Translations under genes and position numbers: made by a program
DNA from: Bacteroidia bacterium
GTDB lineage: Bacteria; Bacteroidota; Bacteroidia; B-17B0; Aurantibacillaceae
Assembly: GCA_026418315.1 (NCBI GenBank)
Contig: JAOABO010000055.1
Coordinates: 1 to 11,310, forward strand
Direction of reading: 5' to 3'
DNA: 11,310 bases
Notes under the pieces: model-generated
The model's input: the letters and a program-made list of their open reading frames with translations, nothing else
Databases searched by the model: none
Told to the model about the DNA's origin: nothing
Part shown: piece after piece, positions 6,525-11,310 of the stretch
Numbering within the stretch: the stretch's first letter is position 1
How the letters are laid out: the number at the start of each line of letters is the position of its first letter

Positions 6525-7066
6525 AAAAACAACTATATCTTGGTTTTATCATTATAGGTAGTTTACTATTGATTCGTTGCATTAACAAATCAGAAACCGC
6601 TGTTGAGGAAAATTCCCATAAAAGAATATTTCCTCAATATTCTGAATACACAGAAAAAATAATTAAAAGTGACAGTTCTGTTATTCGCGGACTGAACCTG
6701 AATGTATCTGCAGAGGTGATAAAAAAATGCGAAGGAGCTTCTCCTTATGCTGATAAAAAAGATACAGTAGAATATAGATTTCAAATAGATAGTGTTATAT
6801 CATACACTGTAAAATATTCATTACACAACGATAGTTTAGAAGAAATCAATGTGTGGATTTATTCTAACGACTCTGAAACAACATCAAAAATATTCAACGA
6901 ACTAAAGGATTATTATCAGAAAAAACTACCTAATTCTATTGAAGATAAAGGATATGTGGTTTACAACTGTGTACAGGGAGAAAGAAGGCCTTTTGTAGTG
7001 TCCATATCTGATTTTTCTACACCCAACAAGGGTCAAATTAACTTAGTCATTTACAAAGATTTGTGA
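6521..7066 (+). CDS. Membrane-anchored or lipoprotein-like protein of unknown function, coupled to lysS
   Basis: I do not recognise this 181-residue protein. It begins MKKQLYLGFIIIGSLLLIRC, a short basic start and a hydrophobic stretch ending at Cys20. This looks like a lipoprotein signal, but Arg at the -1 position is atypical for signal peptidase II, so it could instead be an uncleaved membrane anchor. The rest (about residues 25-181) is a soluble, charged domain with few hydrophobic runs, likely facing the periplasm, with mixed helix and strand character (for example KIFNELKDYYQKKLP and VVSISDFSTPNKGQINLVIYKDL). No catalytic motif is evident. Its ATG overlaps the lysS stop (ATGA), so it probably has no promoter of its own and its output is tied to lysS. 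It converges on sucD with a 74-base gap that shows no clear terminator. Confidence 0.75.
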   Translation: MKKQLYLGFIIIGSLLLIRCINKSETAVEENSHKRIFPQYSEYTEKIIKSDSSVIRGLNLNVSAEVIKKCEGASPYADKKDTVEYRFQIDSVISYTVKYSLHNDSLEEINVWIYSNDSETTSKIFNELKDYYQKKLPNSIEDKGYVVYNCVQGERRPFVVSISDFSTPNKGQINLVIYKDL

Positions 7067-7140
7067 TGACAAACAGACCACAATCTACTGCAACACTTCT
7101 CTGTTTATATTAAACTATTCCGCCCAAGAAAACAAAAATC

Positions 7141-8025
7141 CTATACCGTTACTTTTTTCAAAACACTCTCCATCGTTTTTCCAATTAAAGCTGGAGATTC
7201 GCAAACAGTAATGCCACATTCTCTCATAATAGCCATTTTGGCTTGTGCTGTATCTTCTTTACCTCCTACAATGGCTCCTGCATGACCCATCGTTCTTCCT
7301 TTCGGAGCGGTTTGTCCTGCAATAAATCCAACCACGGGTTTTTTATTCCCAATTTCTTTTATCCACCTTGCGGCTTCGGCTTCTAAGGTTCCACCTATTT
7401 CTCCAATCATTACTATTCCGTCTGTTTCCGAGTCATTCATTAAAAGTTCAACGGCCTCTTTGGTAGTAGTACCTATAATAGGGTCTCCGCCTATTCCAAT
7501 GGCAGTAGATATTCCTAAACCGGCTTTTACAATTTGATCGGCAGCTTCGTAGGTTAAAGTTCCTGATTTGGATACAATGCCTACTCTTCCTTTTTTAAAT
7601 ACAAAACCCGGCATAATACCCACTTTTGCTTCTTCTGCAGAAATAACGCCAGGGCAGTTAGGACCTATTAATCTGGACTTTTTATCTTTCAAATATTCTT
7701 TTACCATCACCATATCCTTTACAGGAATACCTTCGGTTATACATACAATAACTTCTATGCCGGCATCCGCTGCTTCCATAATAGCATCAGCAGCAAAAGA
7801 AGCAGGTACAAAAATAATAGACACATTGGCACCAACCTGCTTTACAGCATCATAAACAGTATTGAAAACAGGCCTTTCCAAATGCATAGTCCCTCCTTTA
7901 CCGGGAGTAACACCACCAACAACATTTGTTCCGTATTCTATCATTTGTGTGGCGTGAAAGGTTCCCTCGCTACCTGTAAATCCCTGAACAATAACACGAG
8001 AAAGTTTATTTACTAATACACTCAT
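7141..8025 (-). CDS. sucD: Succinate--CoA ligase, alpha subunit
   Basis: The 294-residue product matches the usual alpha-subunit length (about 290). The N-terminal CoA-binding Rossmann domain shows GFTGSEGTFH and the VGGVTPGKGG loop. The C-terminal ligase domain carries GHAGAIVGG with His248 as the phosphorylated active-site histidine. With the beta subunit SucC it interconverts succinyl-CoA and succinate with formation of ATP or GTP in the TCA cycle. The beta-subunit gene is not adjacent; separate sucC and sucD loci are, to my knowledge, common in Bacteroidota. The gene starts 41 bases after the GT5-like gene on the same strand. No good -7 box lies in that gap (the best is a one-mismatch TACATTAG at 8038-8045 that would leave almost no leader), so cotranscription with the upstream gene is likely. 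Confidence 0.97.
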   Translation of the reverse strand: MSVLVNKLSRVIVQGFTGSEGTFHATQMIEYGTNVVGGVTPGKGGTMHLERPVFNTVYDAVKQVGANVSIIFVPASFAADAIMEAADAGIEVIVCITEGIPVKDMVMVKEYLKDKKSRLIGPNCPGVISAEEAKVGIMPGFVFKKGRVGIVSKSGTLTYEAADQIVKAGLGISTAIGIGGDPIIGTTTKEAVELLMNDSETDGIVMIGEIGGTLEAEAARWIKEIGNKKPVVGFIAGQTAPKGRTMGHAGAIVGGKEDTAQAKMAIMRECGITVCESPALIGKTMESVLKKVTV

Positions 8026-8066
8026 ATTTTTTTGCGGCTAATGTATGAATTATTTAATAAACTATA

Positions 8067-8933
8067 TTATCTTCCAAAAAAACCAGCATCTACATCTTCT
8101 ATTACGTTGATTTCATTATACAATTGATCATACACATCAAACATATTAGGTTGATGAGAATGATGAATATATGGTTTTTCTGATTTTTCAATAAATTTTT
8201 TCAGATTGTCATTAATGTTTTCGTCTCCGTACACCACCGCATCGGAATATTCAATGGCTAATTTATATAGATTGGTTACAGTAGCATTTTCAGCAATATA
8301 TTTGACATCTTTTTTATTAATGCTATCAAAAGCCAATTTTTTCAAAAGTTTATTAGCATCTATTTTAACTTCCTCCTCATTATGAGAATAAACAGAGGTA
8401 ACTATTTTAGCTTCACTGAAATAAGGTTCATCTGCAAAGAATTTTTTAATATATACCGGCAATAATGCACTGTACCATCCTATTACATGAACAATATCCG
8501 GATGCCATTGCAAATTTTTGACTGTTTCTAATATGCCTTTAGCAAAAAAAATCATTTTAACATCATTGTCTTTATATATCTGATGTGTATCATAATCATA
8601 ATACGTTCCTCTTTCCTGAAAAAATACTTCATTGTCTATAAAATAAACCTGCATCCGAACACCAGGCATAGATGCAACTTTTACAACCAATTGATAGTCC
8701 ACATCATTCACAACTATATTAGCTCCTGATAATCTAATAACCTCATGTAACTGATGCCTTCTTTCATTAATACTGCCAAATTTGGGCATAAATGTTCTTA
8801 TTTCTCTGCCTCTGTCCTGTATGGACTTGGGTAATTGACGAGTAACATGACACATAGGATGATCTTCAACAAAGGGCGCTACCTCCTGACACACATACAA
8901 CACCCTCATCTTTCTCTTATTAAAAATGGTCAT
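8067..8933 (-). CDS. Glycogen/starch-synthase N-terminal (GT5) domain protein, probably non-canonical
   Basis: The 288-residue protein matches the first Rossmann half of GT5 glycogen synthase: RVLYVCQEVAPF at the N-terminus (from residue 10), FMPKFGSINERRHQLHEVIRLSG (about 48-70), and DIVHVIGWYSALLPVY (from 146). Full glycogen synthases are about 470-500 residues with a second nucleotide-binding domain; that half is absent, and the protein ends normally at a stop after GFFGR. At the place where active enzymes have the ADP-glucose loop (EVAPF followed by KTGGL) this one has EVAPFVEDHPMCHV, and the HDWH segment is changed to IGWY. It is therefore unlikely to make glycogen. Short proteins like this, labelled glycogen/starch synthase, are recurrent in Bacteroidota, so it looks like a conserved family and not a decayed gene. 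The ATG at 8933 is used; Met9 (8909) is a real alternative because a -7 box lies only 14 bases before the first ATG. It precedes sucD by 41 bases. Confidence 0.75.
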   Translation of the reverse strand: MTIFNKRKMRVLYVCQEVAPFVEDHPMCHVTRQLPKSIQDRGREIRTFMPKFGSINERRHQLHEVIRLSGANIVVNDVDYQLVVKVASMPGVRMQVYFIDNEVFFQERGTYYDYDTHQIYKDNDVKMIFFAKGILETVKNLQWHPDIVHVIGWYSALLPVYIKKFFADEPYFSEAKIVTSVYSHNEEEVKIDANKLLKKLAFDSINKKDVKYIAENATVTNLYKLAIEYSDAVVYGDENINDNLKKFIEKSEKPYIHHSHQPNMFDVYDQLYNEINVIEDVDAGFFGR

Positions 8934-8946
8934 AAAAATTTTTTTG

Positions 8947-8954
8947 CAAAGATA
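8947..8954 (-). promoter_or_regulatory. Bacteroidota -7 box for the GT5-like gene and sucD
   Basis: On the minus strand the sequence reads TATCTTTG, the same box as in front of the peroxiredoxin gene. A TTG at about 25 bases upstream is farther than the usual 19-21. Transcription would start near 8940, leaving about 7 bases before the ATG at 8933 and about 30 before the in-frame ATG at 8909, so it bears on which start is used. Confidence 0.45.
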
Positions 8955-9093
8955 GTAAAAAAATTTAGGTAAAACTAAACAAAAAAATGCAAAATTTACA
9001 CTATATTACTCAAAATCAATAACTTACATATTAAGTTGACTCCTAATTATACTTTCACCCAAAACAACCTTGTTTATATATGCTTACACTAAT

Positions 9094-9831
9094 TTAAATT
9101 TTAATTAACTTACCCTTGCTTTTTGAAGTGTAATTTAAATAAACTGGGTTTCCTGAATAATAAATGTTGCCTGTACTAAACATGGCAGCATCCATGCCTA
9201 TGTTATCTATATTCACATAAGCGTGTCCTACAGAGTGGCTTTCTAAATACACATAATTATTCACTTTAAGTGATTGTGCATAAATAAAATTAGTTCCATT
9301 GTAGTAATAATAAAAGTAATCCGACTGGCCTGATATGTATAAATCTCCGTTTCCATGTGTACTGCCTCCAAAATATTTGGTCTGAACATTTAAATGTAAA
9401 TCTCCTGGCGTTTCCATTCTTACAATAAGTGTGTCTTGTACAAAGGTATTAGTACTGTAAACGTTCCCGCTACCAGTATGTTTCAGGTACTTTAAATGAG
9501 GCAGGTGTACATAAACCTCTATTTTTTTCTGAGGGTCTCTAACAAAATTGCAAAGATTTTTATTAGAAACATACAGGGTTTCATCTTTCACCTCCGTTAT
9601 GATATTGTCAATAATATTTTTACCTGCTTTAACTGATACAGAAAAATTATCTTGTTTAAGATACACATCTATTTTGTCTCTTATAACAATGGTGTGAAAC
9701 GAACTTAAAGAACGGTATTGTGTAACTGTTTTGCCAGATGGTTTGATACAATCAAAAGCATTTTCTTTTTTACAAGCTACAGTCCATATTAAAAACATTA
9801 GGTTGGTTATATACCACAATTTTTTGCTCAT
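9094..9831 (-). CDS. Head-GIN domain (DUF2807-type) lipoprotein
   Basis: Started at the ATG at 9831 the product has 245 residues; a TTG 13 codons upstream exists but would spoil the signal sequence. Residues 1-20 (MSKKLWYITN, hydrophobic core, TVAC) form a lipoprotein signal with Cys20 as the probable lipidation site. The mature part resembles the head-GIN domain widespread in Bacteroidota: an initial SLSSFHTIVIRDKIDVYLKQ strand pair, a GKNIIDNIITEVKDETLYV segment, and then a run of short beta strands with GSGNVY, THGNGDLYISG and STGNIYYSG turns, suggesting a right-handed parallel beta-helix. The function of this family is not established; an outer-membrane or periplasmic structural or adhesin-like role is guessed. 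The product lies downstream of pyrB, and a plausible own promoter overlaps the end of pyrB, so a link to pyrimidine synthesis is unlikely. Confidence 0.8.
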   Translation of the reverse strand: MSKKLWYITNLMFLIWTVACKKENAFDCIKPSGKTVTQYRSLSSFHTIVIRDKIDVYLKQDNFSVSVKAGKNIIDNIITEVKDETLYVSNKNLCNFVRDPQKKIEVYVHLPHLKYLKHTGSGNVYSTNTFVQDTLIVRMETPGDLHLNVQTKYFGGSTHGNGDLYISGQSDYFYYYYNGTNFIYAQSLKVNNYVYLESHSVGHAYVNIDNIGMDAAMFSTGNIYYSGNPVYLNYTSKSKGKLIKI

Positions 9832-9884
9832 TGCATTTTTTAATATAGATTTTATGTTGGTATCTAACAAAAATTGTTTTTTAC

Positions 9885-9917
9885 CAAAATTAATCTTCTT
9901 GCTTGCCTGCTAACAAA
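9885..9917 (-). promoter_or_regulatory. Putative promoter of the head-GIN gene inside the 3' end of pyrB
   Basis: On the minus strand a TTTG -33 box (9917-9914) is followed after 21 bases by TAATTTTG (9892-9885), an exact -7 match. The -7 box includes the pyrB stop codon. Transcription would begin near 9879, giving a leader of about 48 bases to the ATG at 9831. The match is good in both boxes, but AT-rich coding DNA can give it by chance. Confidence 0.45.
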
Positions 9918-10819
9918 TACATCACAGCCATTCTGACGGCTACGCCGTTTTCCACTTGTTCTAGTATTATCGAGTGTTTACCATCTGCTACATCGCTGGT
10001 TATTTCAACACCTCTGTTAATAGGGCCGGGATGCATAATCACTATATTTCTTTTGATTTTATCAAGAACATTCTTATTCAGTTGATACATTAAAGTATAC
10101 TCTCTTAATGACGGAAAATATTTTGTATCTTGTCTTTCCGATTGTATTCTCAACATGTTGGCAACATCACACCATTCAAGAGCTTTTTCTAAATTAGTTT
10201 CCACCTCTACACCTAAAGAAGAGATGTGTTTTGGTATTAATGTAGATGGTCCGCATACTTTTACCTTTGCCCCCATTGTATTTAATAGCAAGATATTGGA
10301 AAGCGCCACTCTGGAGTGTAAAATATCTCCCACAATAGCAACTTTTACATTCTTTAATGTTCCAAACTTTTGATAGATGGAAAAAGCATCTAGCAGTGCC
10401 TGTGTAGGGTGTTCGTGCGTGCCATCTCCTGCATTAATAATTTGAGCATTCACTTTTTTAGACAAAAACACACATGCACCGGGCGATGAATGCCTCATTA
10501 CTATCATATCCACTTTCATCGCAAGAATATTGTTTGCTGTATCTATAAGGGTTTCTCCCTTTTTTACAGAGGAAGTAGAAGCGGAAAAATTAATAACATC
10601 AGCTCCCAATCTTTTTTGAGCCAATTCAAAAGATATCCTGGTACGAGTAGAATTTTCAAAAAACAGGTTAGCTATGGTAATGTCTCTTAAAGACGGTACT
10701 TTTTTAATCGGACGATTAATAACTTCTTTGAAAGATTGTGCTGTGTGTAAAATTAACTCAATATCTTGTTTAGTCAGGTCTTTTATTCCCAATAAATGTC
10801 TGGTAGATAAGCGGCTCAT
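9890..10819 (-). CDS. pyrB: Aspartate carbamoyltransferase, catalytic subunit
   Basis: The 309-residue product has the standard length. The carbamoyl-phosphate loop STRTR is at residues 57-61, the mobile SSVKKGE loop at 83-89, a RHSSPG segment at 109-114, and HPTQALLD at 137-144. The aspartate-binding C-terminal domain includes GDILHSRVALSN and MHPGPINRG (262-270). It condenses carbamoyl phosphate with aspartate to N-carbamoylaspartate, the first committed step of de novo pyrimidine synthesis, as a cytosolic trimer. No pyrI regulatory-subunit gene follows. The ATG overlaps the stop of pyrR (ATGA), so pyrR and pyrB are translationally coupled, and control of the pair is likely to act upstream of pyrR, outside the window. 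Confidence 0.98.
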   Translation of the reverse strand: MSRLSTRHLLGIKDLTKQDIELILHTAQSFKEVINRPIKKVPSLRDITIANLFFENSTRTRISFELAQKRLGADVINFSASTSSVKKGETLIDTANNILAMKVDMIVMRHSSPGACVFLSKKVNAQIINAGDGTHEHPTQALLDAFSIYQKFGTLKNVKVAIVGDILHSRVALSNILLLNTMGAKVKVCGPSTLIPKHISSLGVEVETNLEKALEWCDVANMLRIQSERQDTKYFPSLREYTLMYQLNKNVLDKIKRNIVIMHPGPINRGVEITSDVADGKHSIILEQVENGVAVRMAVMYLLAGKQED

Positions 10820-11310
10820 TTGTTTTCGTTTTCTTTATATTCAAGATACACTTTGCTTTTTTTCCAATCTTTTCCCCATTCTATCAATACTTTTTGATTA
10901 TCAAAAGAATCTATACTGATACCCGAGTAATTAGGTTCAATAGGGAGTTCTCTGGAAAACCTCCGGTTCACCAATACCAATAACTCTACACTTGCCGGCC
11001 TTCCATAATTTTGTAAACAATCCAATGCGGCTCTGATAGTCCGCCCTGTATAAAGAACATCATCTATTAATACTACTTTTTTGTCATCAACCGAAAAATG
11101 GGGGTCTATTTTTTGCGGTAATGGAGAGAGGGGCTTTAACTTAAAATCATCTCTGAAAAAAGTTACATCTATCTCAGCATACTGAACATGCTTTATTTTC
11201 TGAGATTCTTTTAATAAAGAAAAGATAACTCTTGAAAGATAAATGCCTCTTGGCTGAAGCCCTATAATGACGAGGTTGTCGGACTGAAAGTAATTTTCCA
11301 GAATTTGTTT
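10816..11310 (-). CDS. pyrR: PyrR: pyr regulator / uracil phosphoribosyltransferase (5' end outside window)
   Basis: The open frame runs from the right edge of the window to the TGA at 10818-10816, giving 164 visible residues; the family is about 180 long, so about 15-20 N-terminal residues are missing. The PRPP-binding signature VVLIDDVLYTGRTIRAALD of type I phosphoribosyltransferases is intact, and the segments LVIIGLQPRGIYLSRVI, EIDVTFFRDDF and VLVNRRFSRELPI are typical of PyrR. In Bacillus, PyrR binds pyr mRNA to control termination and also makes UMP from uracil and PRPP. In Bacteroidota the regulatory role is less certain; here coupling to pyrB by ATGA overlap supports a function in pyrimidine control. 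No start codon is visible, and any leader or attenuator lies right of the window. An internal ATG at 11025 would remove the catalytic loop, so it is not the start. Confidence 0.93.
   Translation of the reverse strand, partial: KQILENYFQSDNLVIIGLQPRGIYLSRVIFSLLKESQKIKHVQYAEIDVTFFRDDFKLKPLSPLPQKIDPHFSVDDKKVVLIDDVLYTGRTIRAALDCLQNYGRPASVELLVLVNRRFSRELPIEPNYSGISIDSFDNQKVLIEWGKDWKKSKVYLEYKENENK

Noticed and set aside
9903..10919. Several + strand frames opposite pyrB and pyrR.
   Set aside because: They are antisense shadows of well-conserved genes, with no promoter or known domain.

Overview
The window looks like a chromosomal housekeeping segment of a low-GC member of the Bacteroidota, most likely a Chitinophagales-type bacterium. 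Three things support this. Several genes carry the phylum's own promoter signature (a -7 box of the form TAnnTTTG, twice with a well-spaced TTG/TTTG -33 box). Starts generally lack Shine-Dalgarno sequences. The gene families are also typical: a RemB-like outer-membrane protein, a head-GIN/DUF2807 lipoprotein, a stand-alone sucD, and a short glycogen-synthase-like protein. The genus assignment is inference. I see no insertion sequence, phage gene, CRISPR array or defence locus, and no obvious break in base composition.

Left part (1-966, + strand): the 3' end of pdxH (vitamin B6 oxidase), then a Bcp-type peroxiredoxin. The peroxiredoxin carries an unusual N-terminal tail of about 80 residues, rich in lysine and free of acidic residues, including nine tandem xxKK tetrapeptides that resemble a histone H1 tail.

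967-4060 (- strand): cysS (cysteinyl-tRNA synthetase) followed 13 bases later by a large RemB/Wzi-like outer-membrane beta-barrel gene, probably one transcript from a promoter just upstream of cysS.

4260-7066 (+ strand): a small Asn-rich lipoprotein gene with its own promoter; tRNA-Asn(GTT) with a near-ideal Bacteroidota promoter and a strong intrinsic terminator; then lysS (class II lysyl-tRNA synthetase), translationally coupled through an ATGA overlap to a small membrane-anchored protein of unknown function.

7141-11310 (- strand): read from right to left, pyrR (5' end outside the window) overlaps pyrB by ATGA, forming a pyrimidine regulation/biosynthesis pair. Next come a DUF2807-type lipoprotein with a candidate promoter inside the end of pyrB, then a 288-residue GT5-like protein that has only the N-terminal half of glycogen synthase and lacks the ADP-glucose motif, and finally sucD (succinyl-CoA ligase alpha).

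Most genes are ordinary core functions (aminoacylation, B6, TCA cycle, pyrimidines, redox). The points worth a second look are the lysine-tailed peroxiredoxin, the degenerate half-glycogen-synthase linked to sucD, and the unknown protein coupled to lysS. I found no convincing new multi-gene system.
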